NCBI GenBank assembly: GCA_016235445.1
Contig: JACRLB010000018.1
Location: 1-64,000, forward strand
Source: Chloroflexota bacterium
Lineage (GTDB): Bacteria; Chloroflexota; Anaerolineae; Anaerolineales; Villigracilaceae
Direction of reading: 5' to 3'
DNA length: 64,000 bases
Shown in pieces: positions 1 through 6,738 of this stretch. The notes beneath the pieces are model-generated. The model did no database searches. It worked only from the letters and a program-made list of their open reading frames with translations, and was not told the DNA's origin. A program made the translations under genes and the position numbers. The first letter of the stretch is position 1, and the number at the start of each line of letters is the position of its first letter.

Positions 1-126
1 ATTGAAACCATTTACCAAACTGGACGAAAAGTCGCCGATGACTTTAAACAAACCATGCGCATTGTCTTTGACGACTTCTTACCTGCTTGGAACTATCGCG
101 CCATTCCTAATTCGATAGTTATTTAA
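1..126 (+). CDS. C-terminal fragment of an unidentified protein, possibly a transposase
   Basis: Frame 1 is open from the window edge to a TAA at 124-126 and encodes 41 residues ending FDDFLPAWNYRAIPNSIVI. The gene starts outside the window. I do not recognise the family with certainty. The AT-rich composition and the tail-to-tail position one base from a truncated transposase (128-682) suggest a second insertion-sequence remnant. This is a weak call from context, not from a domain. Confidence 0.35.
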   Translation: METIYQTGRKVADDFKQTMRIVFDDFLPAWNYRAIPNSIVI

Positions 127-127
127 T

Positions 128-682
128 TCAAATTACTAAGTCAATTTTCCCTTGAATTAATTTGAGAACCCAGCTGGAGTTTTGCTTTCGGGAATTTGCT
201 TGATTTGTATGTACATTTTTCTCTGATCTATGTTGTAAATTCGTGTCTACTTTTGAGGATTTGGTGCTTACTGGTTTGCTCTCTGCTTTGCGAGTTTGTC
301 TTATGCTTGATTCTTTAAGTATGCGTTCAATGCTTCTTGCACATGGTATTTTTTTCAACCCTTTTGTTTTGAGGCGCTCTCGTATTCCATCAACGCCAAT
401 ATGCACTTTAGTTTTACTTTCTGCTTTTTCGGCTTCAAGTTCGCTTCTTGCTATTATGATTTCTTGACGCATTTGTTCACTGAACTTATTCGGCTTATGT
501 TTAGGGGCACTGGAATAATTACGGAGGTCTGCAAAGTTTTTATTTTTGTTGTATCTCTTCCACCATGTATAAACCCATTCCCGTGAATGATGTAATCTAG
601 TAGCGACTTCGGGTTTAGACAATCCACTTCGTAATAGATGAATAGCCATTTTTCGTTGTTCATAAAGTTTATCCGTTTCCAT
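128..682 (-). pseudogene. Truncated IS transposase, helix-turn-helix part only
   Basis: The 184-residue product begins with a helix-turn-helix (about residues 10-48, including LSKPEVATRLHHSREWVYTW), followed by a basic linker. This layout fits the N-terminal half of IS481-like or integrase-type transposases. The DDE catalytic core that should follow is absent: after about residue 140 the sequence turns into low-complexity polar residues and stops against another gene fragment. A GGAG lies just upstream of the ATG at 682. Composition is much more AT-rich than the neighbouring genes. It is probably dead. An alternative is a free-standing DNA-binding protein, but the family normally carries a catalytic core. 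Confidence 0.6.
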
Positions 683-800
683 TTCAATTCTCCAATCTGC
701 ACATCAAATGCGATATACATCTTAAGATATTCTAGAGTCAGAGAACTTGATATTGTAATTTTAACTGATACAAAAATATATTGAGGATTGTTCCAGTAAA

Positions 801-833
801 TTAGACCTCCGAGAGTAGCTCTTGGAGATCTAA
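801..833. repeat. 15-bp stem hairpin upstream of the transposase remnant
   Basis: Positions 801-815 and 819-833 are inverted repeats with two mismatches (both could form G-U pairs in one RNA strand) and a TAG loop. No T-run follows, so it is not a clear terminator. It lies between ALDH tail copy C and the transposase remnant and may mark an insertion-sequence end. Confidence 0.5.
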
Positions 834-860
834 TCATCTAATATCGAATTATCTGCCTTT

Positions 861-950
861 TCACTCCCCCGTCGGCACCCAGATATTCTTGACCTGAGTC
901 GCCTCGTGCAGGAATTCATGACCTTCGCTCTGCTCGCGGGACATCCAATC
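861..950 (-). repeat. ALDH 3'-end copy C (90 bp)
   Basis: In the minus direction this segment reads from GATTGGATGTCC to a TGA stop and encodes DWMSREQ...NIWVPTGE, the last 29 residues of the aldehyde dehydrogenase at 3061-5544. It differs from the native end at 8 of 90 bases. All sense changes but one (Gly to Ser) are synonymous, and the stop is TGA instead of TAG. No ALDH reading frame continues upstream. It directly follows the DUF2442 gene (14-nt gap), making it the distal boundary of that cassette. Confidence 0.9.
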
Positions 951-964
951 GTGAGAATGAATTC

Positions 965-1261
965 CTACGCGTTGACCTTTCCCCACCGCTTCGTCATCTT
1001 CTTCATTTCATCCAGATATTCTGGCCAATCATGCAGCGTTGCGGGATCAAAGTCCGCGCCATTGGGCCAGACGAGGGTATGGACTTCAGGATCAATTTCC
1101 ACCTGGTTGAAAAACTTTTCATCCTGCAAAGGCCCGTAGATTTCACCGGTCAGAATGGGACGAAAATCTATAACTTGCTTCGAACCGTCGTCAAAAGTTA
1201 CCTGCAAAGTAAACGGGCGGACTGGCTCACACGAAACGACACGGTAAATTTTATGTTCCAT
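965..1261 (-). CDS. DUF2442 domain protein (partner of DUF4160)
   Basis: The 98-residue protein matches the DUF2442 pattern: a beta-rich start (LQVTFDDGSKQVIDFRP), then IYGPLQDEKFF and the signature VWPNGADFDPATLHDW. I chose the ATG at 1261 because AGTAGG lies just upstream and the family starts here; a longer frame upstream has no homologous content. DUF2442 and DUF4160 genes are very often paired and have been regarded as a toxin-antitoxin-like module, though which is the toxin is unsettled. It is followed 14 nt later by ALDH tail copy C, so it is the second gene of the outermost cassette. Confidence 0.8.
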   Translation of the reverse strand: MEHKIYRVVSCEPVRPFTLQVTFDDGSKQVIDFRPILTGEIYGPLQDEKFFNQVEIDPEVHTLVWPNGADFDPATLHDWPEYLDEMKKMTKRWGKVNA

Positions 1262-1275
1262 TTCAAACCTACTTT

Positions 1276-1545
1276 CTATTTGAGCGGCGCAATCTTGAAA
1301 GGCACCTGGCTGGATTGCAACCGTTCCCAGTTTTCCAATAATTCGTTCTGGTGCAGAACAATCCAAGCCTCAACCAACCGCTGTTCCTTTCGGGAAAGCG
1401 TTCCTTCGATCATCTCAATCTGGTCAATGCGATAAATGCCAACGGCATTTTGGTAATACGCATGTAAATGGGGATGATGGTGCGGTACACCAATCTCAAC
1501 ATACATCCGAATGATGATACCGAAGAAGCGTGATATTTCAGGAAT
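1276..1545 (-). CDS. DUF4160 domain protein, probable ATT start
   Basis: The protein carries the DUF4160 signature: PEISRFFGIIIRMY, then the histidine cluster GVPHHHPHLHAYY, then LVEAWIVLHQNELLENW. The first ATG (1506) would remove the conserved PEISRFFGIIIR. Extending the frame upstream finds that conserved stretch and, exactly where the family's ATG belongs, an ATT codon at 1545, with GAAGAG about 7 nt before it. A TGA stop lies four codons further up. ATT is a rare but real bacterial initiation codon; the alternative is a mutated start. It overlaps nothing and lies 14 nt before the DUF2442 gene, 31 nt after ALDH tail copy B. Confidence 0.75.
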   Translation of the reverse strand: MPEISRFFGIIIRMYVEIGVPHHHPHLHAYYQNAVGIYRIDQIEMIEGTLSRKEQRLVEAWIVLHQNELLENWERLQSSQVPFKIAPLK

Positions 1546-1576
1546 GGATTTTACTCTTCATCATTTTACTATGTTC

Positions 1577-1666
1577 TCACTCCCCCGTCGGTACCCAGAT
1601 ATTCTTGACCTGAGTCGCCTCGTGCAGGAACTCGTGACCTTCGCCCTGCTCACGGGACATCCAATC
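1577..1666 (-). repeat. ALDH 3'-end copy B (90 bp)
   Basis: A second displaced copy of the ALDH end encodes exactly the native last 29 residues. It differs at 7 of 90 bases: five synonymous third-position changes and a TGA instead of TAG stop. Two more upstream codons (CCC CGC, Pro-Arg) match the native protein but not the native DNA (CCA AGA). Homology then ends. It lies 22 nt after the PIN gene and 31 nt before the DUF4160 start. Copies B and C share four changes relative to the native end, so they are closer to each other. Confidence 0.92.
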
Positions 1667-1688
1667 GCGGGGTGGGAATTTTGAAAAC

Positions 1689-2090
1689 TTACGAATTCAA
1701 CAATACGATAAAATCCGCCGCTTTAATGATAGGTATCTCCCTGAAAAAACCGAGATCAAGCAAATGCCCGTCCCCGCTGACGATGTAATTTACCTTTCCC
1801 ACAACAGCCGCTTCGAGAAATTTATTATCAGTTGGGTCGGCGATGATTACGACAATTTTCTCTTCGGGCGTCACAAATTCCGCGTTTTGCAAAAGATACT
1901 CGGTAGCTGTCACGATCTCGACTTGAGGGATTTTGAATTTGGGGCGGTTAATAACGTCAAGGTATTCGCGGGCAATCGCTTCCGAAACGATCAGTTTGAA
2001 TTTTCCCGCTTTCCACTCATCAATAATGACACTCAATTTTCCGCCCAAAACCGACGAAACAAAAATGTTCGTATCCAAAACCACACGCAT
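1689..2090 (-). CDS. PIN-domain toxin component
   Basis: This 133-residue protein is a putative toxin RNase of the PIN family. The N-terminal MRVVLDTNIFVSSVL supplies the first acidic residue. A central conserved Glu (AREYLDVI) and the late acidic cluster (ADPTDNKFLEAA, then VSGDGHLLDL) are the expected metal ligands. Length is normal for the PIN_3-type family. Its ATG shares one base with the stop of the upstream antitoxin gene (TAATG), so the two are translationally coupled. It ends 22 nt before ALDH tail copy B. The RNase activity is inferred from the family. Confidence 0.85.
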   Translation of the reverse strand: MRVVLDTNIFVSSVLGGKLSVIIDEWKAGKFKLIVSEAIAREYLDVINRPKFKIPQVEIVTATEYLLQNAEFVTPEEKIVVIIADPTDNKFLEAAVVGKVNYIVSGDGHLLDLGFFREIPIIKAADFIVLLNS

Positions 2091-2323
2091 TATTTACCTT
2101 CCCGCACGGCACGGATTTCCGCTTCAATATCTTCGTCTGTGATGTTCATTTCCTCTGCGCGCGCACGGATGGACTTTAATGCTTTATCGAAGCGCTCTTC
2201 CAAGTCTTTTTCTTCAGCGGGTATGCTCAATTTCAAGTAGCGGACAAACGCCAGGACATCCGCCAAACGTCTCTCTGGCAGTGTGGAAATTTCAAGCAGA
2301 ATAGTTTGTTCCATATTGGTCAT
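2090..2323 (-). CDS. DUF2281-like antitoxin of the PIN pair
   Basis: The 77-residue acidic, helical protein has the LPERRLADVLAFVRYLK motif typical of small antitoxins of the DUF2281 kind, which precede PIN toxins. The ATG at 2323 follows GAGGTGAGCC (good spacing); an internal ATG at 2314 is possible. It overlaps the PIN gene by one base. The start lies 31 nt downstream of the stop of the short ALDH tail copy D, with a TATAAT at 2343-2348 between them. I expect it to neutralise the toxin and repress the operon, from context only. Confidence 0.7.
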   Translation of the reverse strand: MTNMEQTILLEISTLPERRLADVLAFVRYLKLSIPAEEKDLEERFDKALKSIRARAEEMNITDEDIEAEIRAVREGK

Positions 2324-2354
2324 GGCTCACCTCGTTAATAAAATTATACTCCCC

Positions 2355-2381
2355 CTACTCCCCCGTCGGCACCCAGATGTT
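2355..2381 (-). repeat. Short ALDH 3'-end copy D (27 bp)
   Basis: In the minus direction nine codons read NIWVPTGE-stop, identical in protein to the ALDH end. The codons just before read GEGQ, recalling the native GEG that lies further upstream, so this may be a tail with an internal deletion. It lies after the MazF/PemK pair and before the DUF2281/PIN pair, where the array would predict a tail copy. Confidence 0.7.
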
Positions 2382-2401
2382 CTGCCCCTCCCCGTCCCTC
2401 C

Positions 2402-2457
2402 CCAAATCCGAAATAAGAAGATGGGGCAATTATTCAGTCTCTTCAATTCGGATTTGG
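2402..2457. repeat. 11-bp inverted repeat between the MazF gene and tail copy D
   Basis: CCAAATCCGAA at 2402-2412 and its exact complement at 2447-2457 enclose a 34-nt spacer. There is no T-run. It occupies the longest gap of the cassette array, directly after the MazF/PemK-like gene, and could be a transcription end or a recombination-site fold. No other cassette shows this sequence. Confidence 0.6.
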
Positions 2458-2480
2458 AGAGGATGCCTACATGGTGCATT

Positions 2481-2822
2481 TTACTTTTTGGCTGTCAAAG
2501 CTTGTAACTCTTTTTGAATGCGCTCAAGCACTTTCCCATTCACCCGTCCAAACGTCTTGACGATGATGGATTTTGAAATTGTGTAAATCTTATCCACGCG
2601 CACTTTGCCAGGGTGGTTAAGCGTCCCTTTTTCGAGATCATTGGACGTGATCGAAAAACTATAATCCACCTCAACAGGGTTGGATGTCATTGCCACGACA
2701 ACCAAATCGGTCGTTTTCTGGTTATAAGCATTATTGGAGACAACAATAACAGGGCGTCGTTTCTGCGATGAAAGGTCGGTGAACGGGATGGGTACAAGCA
2801 GAATATCCCCTTGTTCAGGCAT
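2481..2822 (-). CDS. PemK/MazF-type endoribonuclease toxin
   Basis: The 113-residue protein starts MPEQGDILLVPIPFTDLS and continues KRRPVIVVSNN, the hallmark N-terminus of the PemK/MazF/CcdB-like fold, with VVVAMTSNP in the next strand. The ATG at 2822 lies inside the end of the antitoxin gene (8-base overlap, AATGCCTGA), which fixes the start; upstream codons in this frame are antitoxin shadow. The family cleaves mRNA at short sites. Activity and cleavage site are not readable here. Confidence 0.85.
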   Translation of the reverse strand: MPEQGDILLVPIPFTDLSSQKRRPVIVVSNNAYNQKTTDLVVVAMTSNPVEVDYSFSITSNDLEKGTLNHPGKVRVDKIYTISKSIIVKTFGRVNGKVLERIQKELQALTAKK

Positions 2823-3021
2823 TGTTCCAATCCTCATCGTCCAGCGGATTATCCCAAAATTCAAGACTGCTTTGCGAAGCGTAAAGCAAATCAGCAAAAG
2901 CGTCTCCCGCTTCCAGGACGAAAACTGTCACATGCGCACCAGCAGGAAACGGGACAGTCAACTCGACCTGCCCATCTTTATTTACTTCAACATCATATTT
3001 AAGAGCCGTCTGAGCCAACAT
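2815..3021 (-). CDS. Antitoxin of the PemK/MazF pair
   Basis: This small acidic protein of 68 residues has an N-terminal beta-rich segment (VEVNKDGQVELTVPFPAG), resembling short antitoxin DNA-binding or dimerisation domains, and an acidic tail (DNPLDDEDWNNA) that could thread into a MazF groove. AAGGAG precedes the ATG at 3021 by 7 nt; a longer frame upstream lacks support. It overlaps the toxin gene by 8 bases. The start lies 39 nt after the ALDH stop with a TATAAT (3048-3053) between, so the pair could be read through from ALDH or from its own promoter. Confidence 0.75.
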   Translation of the reverse strand: MLAQTALKYDVEVNKDGQVELTVPFPAGAHVTVFVLEAGDAFADLLYASQSSLEFWDNPLDDEDWNNA

Positions 3022-3047
3022 AATAAAACTCCTTCTCAATAGTAGCA

Positions 3048-3075
3048 ATTATACAGCACCCTATTCCCCCGTCGG
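3048..3075 (-). promoter_or_regulatory. Putative promoter straddling the ALDH stop codon
   Basis: A perfect TATAAT lies 7 nt after the ALDH stop, with CCGACG (3 of 6 matches to TTGACA) 16 bp upstream inside the ALDH tail. A similar -10-like hexamer stands 6-8 nt after every tail copy (2343-2348, 1563-1568, 848-853). It would drive the first toxin-antitoxin pair. The -35 match is weak, so this is a hypothesis. Confidence 0.4.
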
Positions 3076-5544
3076 CACCCAGATATTCTTGACCTGAGTT
3101 GCCTCGTGCAGGAACTCGTGACCTTCGCCTTGCTCGCGGGACATCCAATCTCTTGGCAGACCGTAGCCTGTCCAGGTGCGCTTCATGTTGGCGGCGGATT
3201 CGTTCTCGACGTGGTAACTGCCTTCCGCCGAGCCGAAGTACCAGACCGAGTCTACATCTTCGTGCTGGACTAATGTCTTCACCAAATGGTCACGGTCGCC
3301 TGTGACGATGTTGACCACGCCGCCAGGCACATCGGAGGTGTCGAGCACCTGATAGAAGTCCATGGCGGAGAGCGGATATTTCTGGCTGGGGATCATCACT
3401 ACGCTGTTGCCGCGCGCGATGGCAGGCGCCATGAGCGAGATGAATCCAAGCAATGGATTTTCATCGGGGCAGGCAATGCCGATCACACCCACAGGTTCAT
3501 TGACCGCGACGGTGATTCCGCGCAGGGTGGTCTCTTGCACAGTGCCGCCGTATTTGTCAGCCCATGCCGCGTAGGTGAATAATCTTTCAACGGACGCGTC
3601 CACTTCGGCTTGCGCGGACTTCTGCGAACGTCCCGTCATTCCCGCACTGAGCGAAGTCGAAGTGTCGACGATTCGTTTTACAAATTCAGCATTGCGGGCA
3701 TCGAGATTTTCAGCGATGAAATATAAAATTTGTGAGCGGTTGTAGCCGTGGCGCATTGCCCAGCCTGATGTCCGCGCTTTGTGAGCGGCTTCGACTGCAT
3801 CGCGAATATCTTTGCGATTGCCGTCACCAACTTGCCCAACAATTTTTCCTTTGGCGTTCAACACCGTCGTGGTGTATGCGCCGTCAGGGCGAATCTGCTT
3901 GCCGCCGATGTACATCTTTGGTGTGCGATCTATCGGGGGAAGCGAATGTCCATTTGCCCGAGCAGTTGTCGGCTGAGTCGGAAGCGTGGGGGTGTGTGAT
4001 CCCCAAGCCGCCGCGCCGCCCTGAGCGGAGGGCGTGTCCGTCGCCCGCAGTCGAAGGGCAGGGCGTGGACGATCCATCCATGTCGGTCTTAAATATTCAA
4101 ACAGACCTTCACGTCCGCCTTCGCGCCCGTAGCCCGACTCACGATAGCCGCCGAAGCCCGAAGCGCCGTCGAATTGATTGGTGCAATTGACCCACACCGA
4201 GCCCGCCTTGATCTTGCTCGCCACATCGAGCGCGAGGTTGATGTTATCGCTCCACACACTCGCCGCGAGACCATAGCGCGTGTTGTTCGCAAGTTCGATG
4301 GCTTCGCTCGGCGTGCGGAACGTGAGCGAGACAAGCACGGGTCCGAAAATTTCTTCTTGCACGGTTGTGGCGGCGGGGTCAAGCCCCGTGATGAGCGTGG
4401 GTTTATAAAACAGCCCCTTTTCGGGCAGCGCGATATTCGGCTGAAAACATTCGCCGCCTTCGGCAATGCCCGTCTTCACCCAACCATCGATCGTGTCCCA
4501 TTGCGACTGATCGACGATCGCGCCCATGTCAATCGCTTTATCGAGCGGGTCGCCCACGCGCATGTGTTGCATTCTATTTTTTAATTTTTGGATAAACTTC
4601 GCTGCGACATTTTCCTGCACAATCAGCCTTGACCCTGCACAGCAAACTTGACCTTGATTAAACCAAATCGCATCGACCACCCCTTCAACTGCTCCATCCA
4701 AATCGGCATCGTCAAACACGACAAATGGACTCTTGCCACCGAGTTCGAGTGAAAGTTTTTTTCCAGAGCCAGCGGTCTGCTGACGAAGAGTTCGCCCGAC
4801 ATCGGTTGAACCCGTGAAGGCAATCTTATCCACATCGGGATGCGTGACGATCATCGAGCCAGCACTGCTCGAACCCGTAATGACATTTACAACGCCCGCG
4901 GGAAGTCCCGCCTCTGCGACAATTTCAGCAAACAATAACGCAGTGAGCCTTGTATATGAAGCGGGTTTCAACACCACCGTGTTGCCCATCGCAATCGCAG
5001 GCGCGATCTTCCATGCCAACATCAACAGCGGGAAGTTCCACGGGATGATCTGCCCGACCACACCGACGGATTGATAATCGCGCAGTTCGGTTTCCATCAA
5101 CTGCGCCCAGCCCGCATAATAGTAAAAGTGACGCGCCAGCAAAGGCACATCAATATCACGCGACTCGCGAATCGGCTTGCCGTTGTCCATGCTTTCGAGT
5201 ACCGCCAGCAAGCGCGAATGTTTCTGAAGATTGCGTGCAATCGCATACAAATAGCGAGCGCGAGTCACACCTGGAGTCTTGCTCCAGGTCTTGAACGCCT
5301 CACGCGCCGCACCCACCGCCGCATCAACTTCTTTTTGTCCAGCCTGCGTGGTCTCGGCTAATAATTCGCCATTCGCTGGGTTGATGGATGAATAAAACTT
5401 CGCCCCTTTCGGCGTCACCCACTCGTTGTTGATAAACAAGCCGAACTTACGTCCATGCTCATCCAGCCACGCTTTGACAGCATCAGGCGCTTCGGGCGCA
5501 GGTCCGTATTCCATGCTTTTGAAGATTTCAAGTATTTTGCTCAT
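3061..5544 (-). CDS. ALDH16-like two-domain aldehyde dehydrogenase
   Basis: The 827-residue protein holds two aldehyde dehydrogenase folds. The first (about 30-490) is complete: IPWNFPLLM, FTGSTDVGR, the general-base Glu in LELGGKSP (about 267) and the nucleophile Cys in NQGQVCCAGSR (about 301). The second (about 540-827) keeps the cofactor-fold part (GVIGIACPDENPLLG) but lacks the Glu and Cys motifs, as in the ALDH16 family. A Pro/Ala/Thr-rich linker joins them. GGAG stands 6 nt before the ATG at 5544; a TTG start at 5556 overlaps that site and is less likely. It lies downstream of deoC, so the likely substrate is acetaldehyde, oxidised with NAD(P) to acetate or acetyl-CoA. Two in-frame inserts of a dispersed GCTCAG element lie in it (about 3648-3680 and 4019-4067). 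Its last 90 bp is repeated three times downstream. Confidence 0.92.
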   Translation of the reverse strand: MSKILEIFKSMEYGPAPEAPDAVKAWLDEHGRKFGLFINNEWVTPKGAKFYSSINPANGELLAETTQAGQKEVDAAVGAAREAFKTWSKTPGVTRARYLYAIARNLQKHSRLLAVLESMDNGKPIRESRDIDVPLLARHFYYYAGWAQLMETELRDYQSVGVVGQIIPWNFPLLMLAWKIAPAIAMGNTVVLKPASYTRLTALLFAEIVAEAGLPAGVVNVITGSSSAGSMIVTHPDVDKIAFTGSTDVGRTLRQQTAGSGKKLSLELGGKSPFVVFDDADLDGAVEGVVDAIWFNQGQVCCAGSRLIVQENVAAKFIQKLKNRMQHMRVGDPLDKAIDMGAIVDQSQWDTIDGWVKTGIAEGGECFQPNIALPEKGLFYKPTLITGLDPAATTVQEEIFGPVLVSLTFRTPSEAIELANNTRYGLAASVWSDNINLALDVASKIKAGSVWVNCTNQFDGASGFGGYRESGYGREGGREGLFEYLRPTWMDRPRPALRLRATDTPSAQGGAAAWGSHTPTLPTQPTTARANGHSLPPIDRTPKMYIGGKQIRPDGAYTTTVLNAKGKIVGQVGDGNRKDIRDAVEAAHKARTSGWAMRHGYNRSQILYFIAENLDARNAEFVKRIVDTSTSLSAGMTGRSQKSAQAEVDASVERLFTYAAWADKYGGTVQETTLRGITVAVNEPVGVIGIACPDENPLLGFISLMAPAIARGNSVVMIPSQKYPLSAMDFYQVLDTSDVPGGVVNIVTGDRDHLVKTLVQHEDVDSVWYFGSAEGSYHVENESAANMKRTWTGYGLPRDWMSREQGEGHEFLHEATQVKNIWVPTGE

Positions 5545-5576
5545 AAGTAACTCCAAAATTCAATCAACCACAAAGG

Positions 5577-5647
5577 AGCACCAAGGGTCACGAAGGAAAA
5601 CCTTTTTTTGTTCTTCCTTTGTGTACCTTCGTGACCCTTCGTGGTAA
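5577..5647. repeat. Imperfect inverted repeat between deoC and the ALDH gene
   Basis: A 17-20 bp arm containing GGGTCACGAAGG is answered by CCTTCGTGACCC, with a second internal partial copy (CTTCCTTTGTG). Such GTCACGAAGG hairpins look like dispersed REP-type elements. A related but weaker fold lies at 33345-33420. A role as an attenuator between deoC and the ALDH gene is possible. Confidence 0.6.
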
Positions 5648-5652
5648 AAAAC

Positions 5653-6612
5653 CTATCCCATCGGCATGTGATGTTTCGCGGCGTAGTGACCTGTGATGTA
5701 GTGATACAACTGCCGCTCGATGTCGGTCAACAAACTGCTCGCGCCGATGCGGAACAGGTCATTCTTCAGCCATTCATCGCCGAGTTCTTCCTTCATCAAC
5801 GACTGCCAAGCCATTGCCTGCTTCGCGGAGCTGATTCCACCTGCGGGCTTGAATCCAACTTTGTAGCCAAAGCGATCCAAATAATCGCGGATGGCGCGAG
5901 TCATCACCAGACTAAATTCCAGCGTGGCATTGACCGTTTCCTTGCCTGTGGATGTCTTGATAAAGTCTGAGCCTGCCATCATCGCCACGAGACTGGCTTG
6001 ATAGACTTGCTTGAGAGAGCCGAGGTCACCTGTTGCCAAGATGGTCTTCATGTGCGCGTCACCGCAGGCCTTGCGGAATTGTTGAAGCTCGTCGTACATG
6101 GCTTGCCAATCGCCAGTGAGAACATAATTACGGGCGATGACCACGTCAATTTCTTTCGCGCCTGCTTCCACGGCTTGCTCAATCTCCTGAATGCGCTGTG
6201 GCAGGGGAGTCTGTCCCGCTGGAAAACCTGTCGCAACAGAGGCAACTGGAATGGTAGTCCCGCGAAGCGCCTGCACTGCATCCGCCACACGGTTAGGGTA
6301 CACGCACACCGCGCCGACGGTGATCTTCTCGCCATCCAACCCAAGTTTTTCAAGCATGTCGGGGCGTAGCGGTTGTTTTGCTTTGGCACACAAACGATGA
6401 ACACGCCCGGGCGTATCGTCGCCTGCGAGCGTGGTTAGGTCAATGTTGGTGATGGCGCGCAGAAGCCACGCCGCCTGCCAATCCTTTTTGACGGTGCGGC
6501 GGCCTGTGAGCGTGGCAATGCGGCGCTCCACTGCGCTTTTGTTGATGTGCGCGCCCATCACCCAATCAAGGTCTAGGGGCGTGCCGGGGTTACGAGTGTG
6601 ATTTGAAGTCAT
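5653..6612 (-). CDS. deoC: Deoxyribose-phosphate aldolase
   Basis: DeoC splits 2-deoxyribose 5-phosphate into acetaldehyde and glyceraldehyde 3-phosphate. The 319-residue length fits the longer, animal-like DERA branch rather than the 220-residue E. coli-like one with short N-terminus. The Schiff-base Lys is in SDFIKTSTGKE and the proton-relay Lys in VGFKPAGGI; IDVVIARNYVL carries the substrate-site Asp. The ALDH16-like gene follows 108 nt downstream on the same strand, giving a two-step path from deoxyribose phosphate through acetaldehyde. This pairing supports the substrate suggested for that dehydrogenase. Confidence 0.95.
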   Translation of the reverse strand: MTSNHTRNPGTPLDLDWVMGAHINKSAVERRIATLTGRRTVKKDWQAAWLLRAITNIDLTTLAGDDTPGRVHRLCAKAKQPLRPDMLEKLGLDGEKITVGAVCVYPNRVADAVQALRGTTIPVASVATGFPAGQTPLPQRIQEIEQAVEAGAKEIDVVIARNYVLTGDWQAMYDELQQFRKACGDAHMKTILATGDLGSLKQVYQASLVAMMAGSDFIKTSTGKETVNATLEFSLVMTRAIRDYLDRFGYKVGFKPAGGISSAKQAMAWQSLMKEELGDEWLKNDLFRIGASSLLTDIERQLYHYITGHYAAKHHMPMG

Positions 6613-6738
6613 GAAATAAACCTTATCGTTTGCACAAACTCTGAAAAAATGTCAGACATTTCTAATTAAATATATCACAATCATACAGTGAGAATATCAT
6701 ACGGCTTCCCCTCTTTTTTCAATTTCACTTACGATATT

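Noticed and set aside
454-837. 127-aa open frame on the minus strand across the transposase start
   Set aside because: No homology features, and it overlaps the HTH transposase frame in another phase. It is a shadow frame in AT-rich DNA.
861-3150. Possibility that the repeated ALDH tails form a CRISPR or attC integron array
   Set aside because: The repeats are far too long and coding for CRISPR, spacers hold genes, and no attC-type palindromes or integron integrase is seen.
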